Shown: positions 8,581-17,681, numbered from the stretch's first letter. The stretch: 64,000 bases of DNA from Flavobacteriia bacterium (GCA_947463445.1 CANHRS010000001.1:48062-112061), one strand, 5' to 3'. Program-made: numbers and translations. The notes: generated from the sequence alone by a model not told the origin.

Positions 8581-9165
8581 ATGAAAGTATCAAAATTGAG
8601 CGGTTTGTTGAGAGCAAACGTAGGGAAGAAAGATGCTGCAGCACTTCGCAGAGAAGAGAGAGTACCATGTGTACTTTATGGACAAGGAACGCAAGTTCAC
8701 TTTTCAGCTCGCAGAATTGACGTTGAAAAATTAGTGTTCACTCCAGAGGTGTATCAAGTTGATTTAGATGTTGAAGGAAGAACAGCGAAAGCGATTATCC
8801 AAGATATCCAACAAGATAATTTAAATGGAAAAGTAAAACACGTAGATTTCTATGAGTTGAACGAAGCTAAACCAGTTAAAGTTGCATTACCAGTTCGTTT
8901 AACTGGAGCATCTCGTGGTGTATTAGCAGGGGGTAAATTATTACAAGTATTCCGTCGTTTGACAGTATTTGCTTTACCAAGTGCTTTACCAGATGCTGTA
9001 ACAATTGACATTACAAAATTACGTATTGGACAATCTATTCGTGTAGGACAAATCGAAGCGAATGGTTTATCTTTCTTGGAGCCTGCTAACGCAGTAGTAG
9101 TTTCCGTTAAAATGGCAAGAGGAGCTGCTAAAGGTTCTGATGCTGATGACGAGGACGAAGAGTAA
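8581..9165 (+). CDS. rplY: 50S ribosomal protein L25 (long CTC/TL5 form)
   Basis: 194 residues. It binds 5S rRNA. The N-terminal L25 domain (about 1-90: LRANVGKKDAAALRREERVP, VKHVDFYEL) is followed by the beta-rich TL5-type C-terminal domain (about 92-175) and an acidic tail (GSDADDEDEE). It directly follows prs by 23 nt and ends with a strong terminator at 9188. Confidence 0.96.
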   Translation: MKVSKLSGLLRANVGKKDAAALRREERVPCVLYGQGTQVHFSARRIDVEKLVFTPEVYQVDLDVEGRTAKAIIQDIQQDNLNGKVKHVDFYELNEAKPVKVALPVRLTGASRGVLAGGKLLQVFRRLTVFALPSALPDAVTIDITKLRIGQSIRVGQIEANGLSFLEPANAVVVSVKMARGAAKGSDADDEDEE

Positions 9166-9187
9166 GAAATATCTTTTTAGAATTGGA

Positions 9188-9216
9188 AGCCTGGCGATTT
9201 TTCGTCAGGCTTTTTT
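9188..9216 (+). terminator. Rho-independent terminator of prs-rplY
   Basis: Ten-bp stem AGCCTGGCGA (9188-9197) with TCGTCAGGCT (9202-9211; one G-T pair), TTTT loop and a run of six T from 9211. Confidence 0.9.
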
Positions 9217-9229
9217 ATGTTATAAATCT

Positions 9230-9237
9230 TATCTTTG
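9230..9237 (+). promoter_or_regulatory. -7 box (TATCTTTG) of the SUFU-domain gene
   Basis: TATCTTTG lies 4 nt before the ATG at 9242 and downstream of the rplY terminator. It supports that ATG over a longer in-frame reading that would start inside rplY at 9140. Confidence 0.5.
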
Positions 9238-9241
9238 TATT

Positions 9242-9862
9242 ATGACTGAACTAGAACAAAACCTACAAATACGCTTTCCGAATGCAGAAATCACCCTGTT
9301 GGAAAAACAATCGGATACGGATATGGATTTACTATTAATTTCTACTGTAAAACGTTCGCCAATTCAATTATTAATGACTTGTGGACTATCCGAATACGAG
9401 CAGCCTGTTCCAGAGAAATACAAAACACTTCAACATATTGAACTTTATTTTTGTTTACCAAGTTATTGGGATTTAAATGCTATTGACAGTCCTTCTATGC
9501 ATTGGGTAAAACCATGGATACAGAAACTAGCTCGATTTTTACTCGAAAAACAAACTTGGTATGGTGTTGGACATACATTTCCGAATGGAAATCCTTCGGA
9601 AGCAATCTCCCCAACGATGCAGCAAAAATATTTTTTATTGAATACCCCAACCTATTTTTCGGAGGAATTACAACCTTTATTTGTAGCTGGAAAAACCATT
9701 GAATTTTTAGCGATTGTTCCCATTTTTGAGGATGAATTAGATTATAAAATGGGAAAGGGTACGTATAAATTACAAAAGAAATTCTTAGATAAGAATATAA
9801 CAGAACTATTGGATGATTATCGTATGTCTACCTTAAAAAACAAATGGCGTGTATTTCGTTAA
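9242..9862 (+). CDS. Suppressor-of-fused (SUFU) domain protein
   Basis: 206 residues from the ATG at 9242; the frame is open from 9140 but that start lies within rplY and before the terminator and -7 box. Features of bacterial SUFU-domain proteins: PIQLLMTCGLSEYEQPVPE, HIELYFCLPSYWDL, WYGVGHTFPNGNPSEAISPT and IEFLAIVPIFEDELDYKMGKG, then a C-terminal helix. Bacterial SUFU proteins are often immunity proteins of polymorphic toxins; no toxin gene is next to this one and no signal peptide is present, so the role here is unknown. It is monocistronic by layout. Confidence 0.8.
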   Translation: MTELEQNLQIRFPNAEITLLEKQSDTDMDLLLISTVKRSPIQLLMTCGLSEYEQPVPEKYKTLQHIELYFCLPSYWDLNAIDSPSMHWVKPWIQKLARFLLEKQTWYGVGHTFPNGNPSEAISPTMQQKYFLLNTPTYFSEELQPLFVAGKTIEFLAIVPIFEDELDYKMGKGTYKLQKKFLDKNITELLDDYRMSTLKNKWRVFR

Positions 9863-9930
9863 ACGCTAATTTTTCTATAACAAAAAAACACTAATTACTT
9901 CAAGCTAACGAACTTTAGCTAATTATACAA

Positions 9931-9938
9931 TATATTTG
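9931..9938 (+). promoter_or_regulatory. -7 box (TATATTTG) of the polysaccharide gene pair
   Basis: TATATTTG matches TAnnTTTG and lies 35 nt before the Wzz-type gene start at 9973. Confidence 0.45.
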
Positions 9939-9972
9939 CAAGTTATACGTTATAGGGTACAATTTTAAGATT

Positions 9973-10965
9973 ATGGAACAACAATTAGATACAATCATAC
10001 AAAAGGAAAATATCGTTCAATTTATCTGGAAAAAGCGGAAATTAATTGGCGCAGTTACCTTTTTTGGTGCTATTACATCTTTGATTATTTCATTTTTTAT
10101 CACCCCTGAATATTTATCCACTGCGATTGTTTTCCCAACAGCAACAAGTTCTGTATCCTTCTCTGAGCAACGGAATGCTAAAGCATCCTCTATGGATTTT
10201 GGAGAAGAGGAGCAATCTGAACAAATGATACAAATCTTGCAATCTGCCCAAATACGTGATCGTATAGTGAAGCAATTTGGACTGATGAAGCATTATGAAA
10301 TTAAACACACAGATCCATATAAGAATCATAAATTAGGTGAACAGTATACCAGTCACTTTAGTTTTACTCGCACACGTTATGGTTCAATTCAAATAGATGT
10401 ATTAGATAAAGATGCTACAAAAGCTGCTGCTATGGCAAATAAAATTGTAGACCTCATCGATACTGTAAAAAATGAAATGATTAAGGCTAGAACTATTCCT
10501 GCTTATGAAATTAATAAGCGAGAAAAAGAACTAATTGAACAAGATATTAAAATCATTCTTAACCGCCTGGATAGTTTAAGTGCTATTGGTGTAGTAACGG
10601 ATGAAGGTCGCGCAACCCTTTTTCAAGCATATAATGAAGCAAAAGGGAAAGAAGATAGACGTTATTTCCGAAAGCAGATTGAAGTGAATATAAAACATGG
10701 AGCAGAATTTGATGGTTTATCGATGATGCGGGATGAAAAAATGACAAAATTAGCAGAATTTGAAACCGCGTATGACCAGGCAGAATCAGATGCAAATGCC
10801 AATTTTAGTCACAAATTCGTTGTGGAACGAGCAGTGAAAGCAGATAAGAAAGAAAAACCAAAAAAATCAGTGATTGTTCTTATTTCAACACTTTCTACCC
10901 TATTATTTATGATATTCTTATTGTTGTTACAAGAACGTATCCAAGAACTTAGAAAAACGTCCTAG
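9973..10965 (+). CDS. Wzz-type polysaccharide chain-length regulator
   Basis: 330 residues. Two membrane segments frame a large periplasmic part: about 29-47 (IGAVTFFGAITSLIISFFI) and about 302-321 (VIVLISTLSTLLFMIFLLLL). The N-terminal segment followed by TPEYLSTAIVFPTA is the classic Wzz start, and the middle (about 150-280) is charged helix, likely coiled coil. Such proteins set chain length of O-antigen or exopolysaccharide in the inner membrane. The stop overlaps the downstream ligase-like gene region (TAGTG), so the two are translationally close. No tyrosine-kinase domain or OPX partner is seen in the window. Confidence 0.85.
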   Translation: MEQQLDTIIQKENIVQFIWKKRKLIGAVTFFGAITSLIISFFITPEYLSTAIVFPTATSSVSFSEQRNAKASSMDFGEEEQSEQMIQILQSAQIRDRIVKQFGLMKHYEIKHTDPYKNHKLGEQYTSHFSFTRTRYGSIQIDVLDKDATKAAAMANKIVDLIDTVKNEMIKARTIPAYEINKREKELIEQDIKIILNRLDSLSAIGVVTDEGRATLFQAYNEAKGKEDRRYFRKQIEVNIKHGAEFDGLSMMRDEKMTKLAEFETAYDQAESDANANFSHKFVVERAVKADKKEKPKKSVIVLISTLSTLLFMIFLLLLQERIQELRKTS

Positions 10966-10970
10966 TGCAA

Positions 10971-12407
10971 ATGGTTAAATCCAATTTATTCGCAATTATC
11001 GGAGGTAGTTTATTTATACTATTTTCTCTAGTTGCTTTTTATGTAGAAAATTGGTTTTACTTTTTTACGCCATTTGCGCTTCTTATTATCTACATATCGA
11101 TTTATCACACCAAATATGTATTTCTATTTATCCTGTTTGCAACTCCATTAAGTATAAACATTGAGGAATTTGTAACGAGTGTTGGTTTATATGTCCCAAC
11201 TGAACCCTTGTTATTTGGACTACTATTACTCGTGATTATGTATCAATTACGGACAAATTTTATCCCCGCATTTATTTTTAAAAACGAAATTGTTTGGGCT
11301 ATTGGTATCTATTTAACTTGGATTTTTATTAGTGCTTGCATGAGTACACATCCCCTAGTCTCTTTTAAATTTTTATTGGTAAAACTTTGGTATGTAGTTC
11401 CGTTAATTGGTTTTGGTGCACACATTTTTCAAAACAAACGGTATATCCGTTCATTTTTGTGGCTCTATAGTGTGTCTATGTGTATTGTGATTGTTTACAC
11501 CGTCATTAAGCATGCTGGGTATGGTTTTGCGGAAAAACAAAGTCATTGGGTAATGGATCCTTTTTTTCGGGATCACACAATTTATGGCGCAGCGGTAGCA
11601 TTGATTTTTCCATTTCTTTTAGGATTATACTTCTCCAAAAAGCACGATTTATTTACCCAAGTTATTTTAATAGTGCTGTTAATAATCAATTTAACCGGTT
11701 TGTATTTTTCCTATACCCGTGCTGCCTGGTTAAGTATTGTTGCTGCAGGCGGAGTTTGGTTATTAATCGCTTTTAAAATAAAATTTAAGTACATTCTCTT
11801 CACTGTTATCAGTTTGGTTGTGGTATTGGCTCTCTCTTGGACCGAAATTCAATTTGCATTAGCCAAAAATAAATCCGAACATACAACAGAAGATTTTGGA
11901 AAACGTTTGGAAAGTGCAGCAAATGTTACCACGGATGCTTCCAATTTGGAGCGTTTAAATCGCTGGTCGTGTGCTATTTCCATGTTTGAGGAACGTCCTA
12001 TTTTTGGTTTCGGTCCAGGAACCTACGCTTTTGAATATGCACGTTTTCAAAAACCAGAAAATTTAACGATTATTTCCACCAATTTTGGGGATGGTGGAAA
12101 TGCGCACAGTGAATATTTAGGGCCATTATCGGAAATGGGCGTTTTTGGGTTAATAACGACTTTGTTGTTAATTGGTACAATTTTTTATAAAGGAATTACC
12201 TTATATAATCGTTGGGACGAAGGAGATCGCGAGATGCGCGTATTATTATTATGCATGCTATTGTCTTTGGTAACTTATTTCGTACATGGAATACTTAACA
12301 ATTACTTGGATACAGATAAAGCATGTGTGCCGATTTTTGCGATTTGTGCATGTATTGTTGTGATGGAGAAACGAGTGACGGGAGACGAGAGACGAGAGAC
12401 GAAGTGA
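10971..12407 (+). CDS. O-antigen ligase/polymerase family membrane protein
   Basis: 478 residues from the ATG at 10971; a GTG at 10965 that overlaps the upstream TAG stop is an alternative. About 10-12 hydrophobic segments are visible, with a large loop in the second half containing ERPIFGFGPGTYAFEYA and GDGGNAHSEYLGPLSEMG, the pattern of the Wzy_C/O-antigen ligase family. It would join or polymerise surface glycan in the inner membrane together with the upstream Wzz-type protein. The last ten codons (VTGDERRETK) are encoded by GAGACGA/GTGACGA repeats, so the tail is probably an accidental extension. Confidence 0.82.
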   Translation: MVKSNLFAIIGGSLFILFSLVAFYVENWFYFFTPFALLIIYISIYHTKYVFLFILFATPLSINIEEFVTSVGLYVPTEPLLFGLLLLVIMYQLRTNFIPAFIFKNEIVWAIGIYLTWIFISACMSTHPLVSFKFLLVKLWYVVPLIGFGAHIFQNKRYIRSFLWLYSVSMCIVIVYTVIKHAGYGFAEKQSHWVMDPFFRDHTIYGAAVALIFPFLLGLYFSKKHDLFTQVILIVLLIINLTGLYFSYTRAAWLSIVAAGGVWLLIAFKIKFKYILFTVISLVVVLALSWTEIQFALAKNKSEHTTEDFGKRLESAANVTTDASNLERLNRWSCAISMFEERPIFGFGPGTYAFEYARFQKPENLTIISTNFGDGGNAHSEYLGPLSEMGVFGLITTLLLIGTIFYKGITLYNRWDEGDREMRVLLLCMLLSLVTYFVHGILNNYLDTDKACVPIFAICACIVVMEKRVTGDERRETK

Positions 12408-12410
12408 CGA
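12373..12410. repeat. GAGACGA tandem repeat and GTGACGA words across a stop codon
   Basis: Three 7-bp GAGACGA units (12382-12402) are flanked by GAGTGACG (12373-12380) and AGTGACGA (12403-12410). The TGA stop of the ligase gene (12405-12407) lies inside. The words resemble the repeat at 5005-5034. Confidence 0.8.
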
Positions 12411-12415
12411 ATTAT

Positions 12416-13117
12416 TTAAACGCTTACTCCGAATAGGTAACCTACAAGTGCTGTTAGCCCCATTGCGAGGGTGCCCCAGATGGTTATGCGCAAGATTGCT
12501 TTTTTAATACTGGAACCACCAGTTTTTGCAGCGATTGTTCCGAGTAAAACTAAAAAGAGGATCGACGAGCCGTATAAGGCATATTCCATTCCTGTTAAAG
12601 GACAAAAAAGCACAACTAGCAAAGGTAAAACTCCACCGAGTGTAAATGCAGCGCCAGAAGCCAATGCAGCTTGGATAGGATTTGCCTGACTTATTTCATT
12701 GATACCTAACTCATCGCGGACATGCGCAGCCAACGCATCTTTTGCAGTAAGTTCTTTAGCTACTTGCATGGCTGTTTCTTTGGATAACCCTCTTTGTTCA
12801 TAGATGGTTGCTAGAATTTGAAGTTCTTCTTCCGGCATGTCTTGTAGTTCTTGTGCTTCTCGGGCAATATCTGCTTTTTCGGTATCCATTTGGGAACTTA
12901 CCGACACATATTCTCCGGCAGCCATTGCCAATGCACCAGCAACTAGGCCAGCAATGGTAGCTAACACAATAGGTTCACGCGAATTACTCGCTGCAGCAAT
13001 ACCAATAGCGATACTCGTAATGGAAAGAATACCATCGTTGGCACCTAATACAGCGGCACGGAGCCAATTACTTCTATGTATGTAATGATTGTCTAGGTAA
13101 TTATCGATATCTACCAT
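12416..13117 (-). CDS. VIT1/CCC1-family Fe/Mn transporter
   Basis: 233 residues. The N-terminus RSNWLRAAVLGANDGILSI (about 16-34) and the stretch LAMAAGEYVSVSSQ (about 63-76) are the hallmark of the VIT1/CCC1 family, whose plant and yeast members load Fe2+ or Mn2+ into vacuoles. A charged helical cytoplasmic segment (about 77-140, with EEELQILATIYEQRG) precedes three more membrane segments. In bacteria it probably exports or detoxifies Fe/Mn. It is convergent with the ligase gene, only 8 nt apart. A near-consensus -7 box (TATCTTTA on the minus strand, 13141-13148) lies upstream. Confidence 0.9.
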   Translation of the reverse strand: MVDIDNYLDNHYIHRSNWLRAAVLGANDGILSITSIAIGIAAASNSREPIVLATIAGLVAGALAMAAGEYVSVSSQMDTEKADIAREAQELQDMPEEELQILATIYEQRGLSKETAMQVAKELTAKDALAAHVRDELGINEISQANPIQAALASGAAFTLGGVLPLLVVLFCPLTGMEYALYGSSILFLVLLGTIAAKTGGSSIKKAILRITIWGTLAMGLTALVGYLFGVSV

Positions 13118-13339
13118 ACGATCTTGAATTATAGTTGACTTAAAGATACATTAATAGTAGATTATGTATGAAGAAAAAATAACATTTCAGATTAATAATT
13201 GGTTTAACTTGTCAAAAAAATGATTTTAATTTGACAAATAAGCCAAATTCAAGTAAGTTTGTGTTAGTCTCAAACGGGAGAGACTTATTAAAAAATAGGG
13301 TTTGCTAAACTGCCTGTTTAAGAAAAGAAAACAGTATGA

Positions 13340-13654
13340 AAAGTGATTTAAAACAAAAGCACTAGAATTAAGTTTAGCTAGAAACAATATGAATGAGATA
13401 ATAGAAAGGTTAGGGATAAAAACTCATAATGAGTTTAAAAAGCAGTTAGAAAGCTCTTTAATAGGACATAGTATGAGCAAAAATAAAATTGTTGGGAAAA
13501 CACTGAGGAAGAGATCTTTTTCAAATCTTTAAAGAAAAAATGCATTTACAGAAATAATTATTTAACGCTTAAAGAAGCTGAAATATCTATTTTTCAATGG
13601 ATAGAAATGTGTTATAATACAAATCGAATTCACAATAGTCTTTGGAATAAATAA
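13340..13654 (+). pseudogene. Decayed IS3-family transposase (OrfB C-terminal remnant)
   Basis: The last 50 codons (13505-13654) read EEEIFFKSLKKKC ... LTLKEAEISIFQWIEMCYNT then NRIHNSLWNK-stop, which matches the C-terminal end of IS3/IS150-type OrfB (FFKTLK ... AIFEYIE.FYN..R.HS.LG). Just upstream, in another frame, KALELSLARN, EFKKQLESSLIGHSMSKNKIVGK (broken here as EFKKQLESSLIG and HSMSKNKIVGK) matches the preceding OrfB segment. So at least one frameshift near 13498 and another near 13345 separate the pieces, and the N-terminal half is gone. It is not functional. The stretch 13697-13740 (TAGTCTCCAGAATTTTAGG onward) could be the right terminal repeat; no left partner was found. This is the only content I see in 13118-13753. 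Confidence 0.75.
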
Positions 13655-13753
13655 TTTAAACAATTGACTAAATCAAATTAAAATCAAAACTTATCATCAT
13701 AGCATAATTTAGTCTCCAGAATTTTAGGACAAGTCTAGAGGAGAAGGTAGATT

Positions 13754-14941
13754 TTAAGTACCAAGTTGATCAATAGTTTCTAAATTATTTTCTCTTTTTT
13801 TGATCAACTCATAACTTATTTTTATCCAGATTAGAATACATGGAAATGCTTTTAAAGCATAAGGAATAATTAGGCTTTCTCTTAGTTGTCTTGGAAATAA
13901 ATCTGTAGGGGAAAACGAGGTAAGTAGCATTGCAAGGATAAATAACGTATTATTTATTTTGTTTTTCTCGCTGATAATATACCATATCGCCACACCAGCC
14001 ATAGCAATAATAAAGGTTGGAGATTCTGCTTTATGGTTAAAAATAACAATCCATAATAATACCGAACATAGCATTAGAATACGGAATGTTTCGTCTTTAT
14101 ATAACTTGATTTTAACTAAAGGAATTAGAAATACAACAATCCCAATCAAAACTACGATGTTCTTATTAAAGTCTACCGAAAACCAAGTGTGAATCCATCC
14201 CATGACTGAAAATCCGTAAGACGCATTGTGATCGTCTTTAAGTAAATATAAATAACTTGAAAACAGTTTTATGTACTGATTATAATCTACAAAAAATAAA
14301 GGGATAACTAGTAAAATAGTACTCCAGAAAACTGTGTAAACAATCGATTTCCATTTGTTTGGGTAAAACAAAAACAATACAAAACCGACAATCCCAAAGA
14401 GTTTTATAAAGACAGAAAAGACGATACATAGAGATGCCCAAAAGACTTTGTCGCGTTCTAATAGTCCGAAAGTCAATACTAATAATCCTGCAATCAATCC
14501 GTTTGATTGTTCACTTTGCATGGAAGTTAATAATTCTAGAAGAACGATAAATAACAATAATCCTTTTTTTAAATTGCTGATCTTCGGAAGATAGTAAATT
14601 GCAAAATAGAGAATTAAAGCATTCAATAAATTCCACAAACACAACCCAAGCCAATCAGGTAACACATTAAAAATCGTAAAAAATGCAGAAAACGATGGAG
14701 TGTATTTAAATAAATCCCAATGTTCTTGGGGATATAATTTATATAAGTCCTGACCATGTCTTAGGTGTTCAGCTGATTTTTCAAAAATAACGTAGTTATT
14801 ATATTTATTGTATTCTAATCCATTATCAAACGTAGTTTTAGAACCAAAATACGATTGAAAACTTGCTATTAGTGCAAATAGAATGTAAATAACAAGAACT
14901 ATTCGTAAATTAGAAACTATTTTATTAACTTTTTCTTTCAT
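13754..14941 (-). CDS. Polytopic membrane glycosyltransferase, GT87/DUF2029-like
   Basis: 395 residues from the ATG at 14941; a GTG at 15016 would add 25 residues of basic leader and is less likely. About ten hydrophobic segments are visible. Between the first two lies a loop with EKSAEHLRHGQDLYKLYP and WDLFKYTPSFSAFF, the pattern of DUF2029/GT87 polyprenyl-phosphate-mannose-dependent transferases (acidic residue and KY.P.F motif). Donor and acceptor are unknown. It may contribute to the same surface glycan as the Wzz/ligase pair, from which the VIT1 gene and an IS remnant separate it. The region is very AT-rich. Confidence 0.72.
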   Translation of the reverse strand: MKEKVNKIVSNLRIVLVIYILFALIASFQSYFGSKTTFDNGLEYNKYNNYVIFEKSAEHLRHGQDLYKLYPQEHWDLFKYTPSFSAFFTIFNVLPDWLGLCLWNLLNALILYFAIYYLPKISNLKKGLLLFIVLLELLTSMQSEQSNGLIAGLLVLTFGLLERDKVFWASLCIVFSVFIKLFGIVGFVLFLFYPNKWKSIVYTVFWSTILLVIPLFFVDYNQYIKLFSSYLYLLKDDHNASYGFSVMGWIHTWFSVDFNKNIVVLIGIVVFLIPLVKIKLYKDETFRILMLCSVLLWIVIFNHKAESPTFIIAMAGVAIWYIISEKNKINNTLFILAMLLTSFSPTDLFPRQLRESLIIPYALKAFPCILIWIKISYELIKKRENNLETIDQLGT

Positions 14942-15451
14942 TTTTTTAATTGTATTCCGATAAAAAAGAATCCATTTAAATGGCTTCTTTATGAAAATCG
15001 TTATTTTGTTTTGCACAACTAAACATACTAATTGTAAAAGTAGCTATTTTTCAAGTAAATATGTTTTCGGACAGCTGATTTATTTAATCAATGATAAATT
15101 TATCAAAGATTCTATTAAAAAAGTGATTCCGATAGATACATTAAGCTTTTAAAGATTAAAGATCATCTATTTAGTATGCTTTTCTGCTCTATTTCGAAAT
15201 GTAATTCCTTAGGAAAAGTTTAAGGAGCAATGCACGGATTGTCATGAAAAACATACCATTTCATATTGATTAATATTACAAAAAAGAATTACTTTATCAG
15301 ATACTAATAATAAAAGTAAAGTTGAATTTTTGAAAATATTTATAATAAACTAATAAATCAATATGAGGCTATTTTACGGGAAATGAAACCGCTAGTAATA
15401 ACGGTTTTATTCATTAAAAACATGCGAAAAAACCTTACAAAAAACTTAAAC
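14942..15451. other. AT-rich intergenic stretch with no supported gene
   Basis: About 510 bases with stops in all frames. A short open stretch at 15213-15269 contains a CxxCH-like codon string but is too short to call. No repeat, tRNA or promoter of the TAnnTTTG type stood out. Confidence 0.6.
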
Positions 15452-15491
15452 AACATAGGCTACCACTTTTTGGTAGCCTATGTTTTTTTTA
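15452..15491. terminator. Strong bidirectional terminator hairpin
   Basis: A perfect 14-bp stem, AACATAGGCTACCA (15452-15465) with TGGTAGCCTATGTT (15471-15484), five-base loop. A T-run follows on the plus strand (15483-15491) and a T-rich stretch follows on the minus strand, where it sits 2 nt after the lipoprotein stop. Confidence 0.9.
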
Positions 15492-15493
15492 AC

Positions 15494-16945
15494 TCAAATC
15501 CCCATGAGTTCTTTTAATTCATTGGTGTTATTAATTTTAGCTAGTGGCTTAAAGGTCAGTTTTTGAGAAGTTGGATTATCTTTAGAACATTTAAGTAGTT
15601 GCTCTGTATCCACTTTTGCTAGTACATCTCCTTCTAAAACAGTGTATAAAGCTGCAGATTCATCTTTCATAAGAATTAATTTTTTAGAGAAAGCATAATC
15701 AATACTTATTTTATCGCGTTTACTTACATAGAAAAAACGTTCTGGTACAAATCCATTTTTCCCTTTTGGGACAACTAGCTCTACTATTGCTTCGAAAGCC
15801 TCTGGATTTTGATAAAAACGATCACAGTTATATACACCAAACTGACTAATAGTCAATGCTCTATAAACATCATTCATTTTAGCAAGTATACTTTCTTGCT
15901 CTTGAATTTCTTTTAATGTTTCTGCATAGTTAGTATCCCATTTTTCAGGCCCGAACTTAAACAAACTTTTGATGGCCATTTTAGGTCGGATTAAGGTGAT
16001 AAACGTTTCCGTTTTATCATCCGGGTTAGTACAGGTAAGTTCGTAGACATTGTCCTCTTTCTTTATTAATTTAGCATACGATGCTTTTTCCCAATTTGGA
16101 AATTTCTTTCTGTCGACACTTTCCCAAACAAGGTAACAAGCAGGTAATTTGTTTTCATTTATATCTACTTGAGCACAACACAAAATACGTTCCGCGTCCA
16201 CACCATACTTTAATAAACGTTTAGGAATTGCTTTATTTGGATTTTTATAATAGGAATAAATCTCTTTTTCATTATTATTTAGAAACTCATCTAATAAACT
16301 ATAAAAGTCAAACACAAAAAGCTCATTGTTAAATGCAGTTTTTCCTTTCAATTTGGCAAGTTGACGACGAATTATTTCTTTATCCATATTTGGAATTTTT
16401 GTTTCTTCTTCCGTTTTTGTCCAAAGTCCTGTTTTTTTATTAAGTATGAAATTAGAAAACCCATTTTCGGCAGAATAACTAGATAAATCCATTTTTATTG
16501 GATGTTGTTTATCAATCATCACTTCTTGTCCGGACGCAGTAGTTGCCTGTATTTCAAACATTCCGGCAGATTGAAAAGGAACATTTTTATTTTCGCTATC
16601 TGAATATTTCATTGGAATTCCAGAAGTTATCATTTCAGCAGGATCCATGATGGATTGGAGGTGCAAGGTAACAGGTTCCGTTATTGGAACGCCATCTTTA
16701 TCCACCAAACTTAATGAATCCATATAAATTTTCGAGCCGTTTTGTGTTGTAATAATTTGACTTACATTTGGTTGTACTACAAAACTTTCTTTCGGCAAAG
16801 ACACCGATTTGAAAGGCGAAGTATATGCTAATTTATTTTTTGCTTTTGCTTTTACTTTGTTTTTATGAACAGATGTATTACAAGCACCTAATAATAGAGA
16901 ACTAACTATCATGCAGTTAGCAATCATTGTATGTATTGGTTTCAT
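15494..16945 (-). CDS. Lipoprotein of unknown function
   Basis: 483 residues. The signal sequence ends in a lipobox (LLLGAC, Cys at about 21), so it is lipid-anchored. After a Lys-rich spacer comes a region (about 55-170) with QIITTQNGSKIYMDSLSLVD, GVPITEPVTLHLQSIMDPAE and ITSGIPMKY, a pattern I associate with large Bacteroidota surface proteins that carry beta-sandwich modules (a 'SGIPM' motif followed by SAGMFEIQAT). The rest is not recognised. It lies 28 nt downstream of the lysozyme-like gene on the same strand, so a two-gene operon is likely, ending at the 14-bp hairpin. Confidence 0.65.
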   Translation of the reverse strand: MKPIHTMIANCMIVSSLLLGACNTSVHKNKVKAKAKNKLAYTSPFKSVSLPKESFVVQPNVSQIITTQNGSKIYMDSLSLVDKDGVPITEPVTLHLQSIMDPAEMITSGIPMKYSDSENKNVPFQSAGMFEIQATTASGQEVMIDKQHPIKMDLSSYSAENGFSNFILNKKTGLWTKTEEETKIPNMDKEIIRRQLAKLKGKTAFNNELFVFDFYSLLDEFLNNNEKEIYSYYKNPNKAIPKRLLKYGVDAERILCCAQVDINENKLPACYLVWESVDRKKFPNWEKASYAKLIKKEDNVYELTCTNPDDKTETFITLIRPKMAIKSLFKFGPEKWDTNYAETLKEIQEQESILAKMNDVYRALTISQFGVYNCDRFYQNPEAFEAIVELVVPKGKNGFVPERFFYVSKRDKISIDYAFSKKLILMKDESAALYTVLEGDVLAKVDTEQLLKCSKDNPTSQKLTFKPLAKINNTNELKELMGI

Positions 16946-16973
16946 AGGGATGAAGATTAAAGGTTAAGTAACA

Positions 16974-17681
16974 TCATTGCATAGATTTCGGATTTAGATA
17001 GTAAGCACAAGCTATGGAAGCATAACAAAATTGGGTTCCAAGGTATTTTGGTCCATTTGGAAAGGTATTGCTATTTTCATTTTGAAGAATATTTTGATAC
17101 TTCTTATGAAAACCGATATTATAACAAGCAGCATAAAAACGAAGTTTATCCTTGGTTGTAGTAAATTTCAAAAAATGAAACTTGTGGTCACAAATAGCAA
17201 TAAATGCATGTAAATACATCAATTGCCAATCCATTTGCTTCAATCGTGCTAGACGTAATTTTCGCTGAGCTACTGGTGTTGCTTTATGTTTTATAATCAA
17301 TTTTTTGTAGTGGTAAAAATCCTCTGCATTTTTTTCAATATACTTTTCAATATTCTCCGCAAATGATGGCTTCATTTGAAAGTGACCAATAGAAAAATCA
17401 GCAGTATTAGCACCATAACGCATGTAAAGTATTTCAAGTCCAGAAGTTTCGATAAAGTCTTGAATGTAATTATAACGTAATAACTCTGGATAAATAATTG
17501 CAGTTACAAACTCATGGTCATGGTGGTATTTACTAGCTTTTTGTTGCATTTTAGATTGATTAGCTTGTAAATATTTAGCTACTAGTACTCGTTCTTCTTT
17601 AAAATAACTTTCAAACGAATATGTAGCCAGCGATGTAGCACTAAAACTTAATAGAAGTAGAATAGAAAAAATGCGTTTCAT
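16974..17681 (-). CDS. Exported lysozyme-fold (transglycosylase-like) protein, putative
   Basis: 235 residues from the ATG at 17681, chosen because it opens a clear signal peptide (MKRIFSILLLLSFSATSLA); the frame is open further upstream to 17798 but that part is Phe/Tyr-rich non-protein-like sequence. The segment HEFVTAIIYPELLRYNYIQD with a Glu in PELLRY, followed by ADFSIGHFQMKPSFAE, resembles the catalytic Glu and the G-x-FQM/FQ.KPS motif of lysozyme-like muramidases and lytic transglycosylases. The helical remainder (about 110-235) fits the fold. Substrate would be peptidoglycan. Divergent from another wall-hydrolase candidate at 17861. Motif-based, not certain. Confidence 0.5.
   Translation of the reverse strand: MKRIFSILLLLSFSATSLATYSFESYFKEERVLVAKYLQANQSKMQQKASKYHHDHEFVTAIIYPELLRYNYIQDFIETSGLEILYMRYGANTADFSIGHFQMKPSFAENIEKYIEKNAEDFYHYKKLIIKHKATPVAQRKLRLARLKQMDWQLMYLHAFIAICDHKFHFLKFTTTKDKLRFYAACYNIGFHKKYQNILQNENSNTFPNGPKYLGTQFCYASIACAYYLNPKSMQ

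Noticed and set aside
15213..15269. Short frame with a CxxCH-like string (C-T-D-C-H) that could hint at a cytochrome c fragment
   Set aside because: Only 18 codons between stops, no start, no neighbouring cytochrome sequence; most likely chance.
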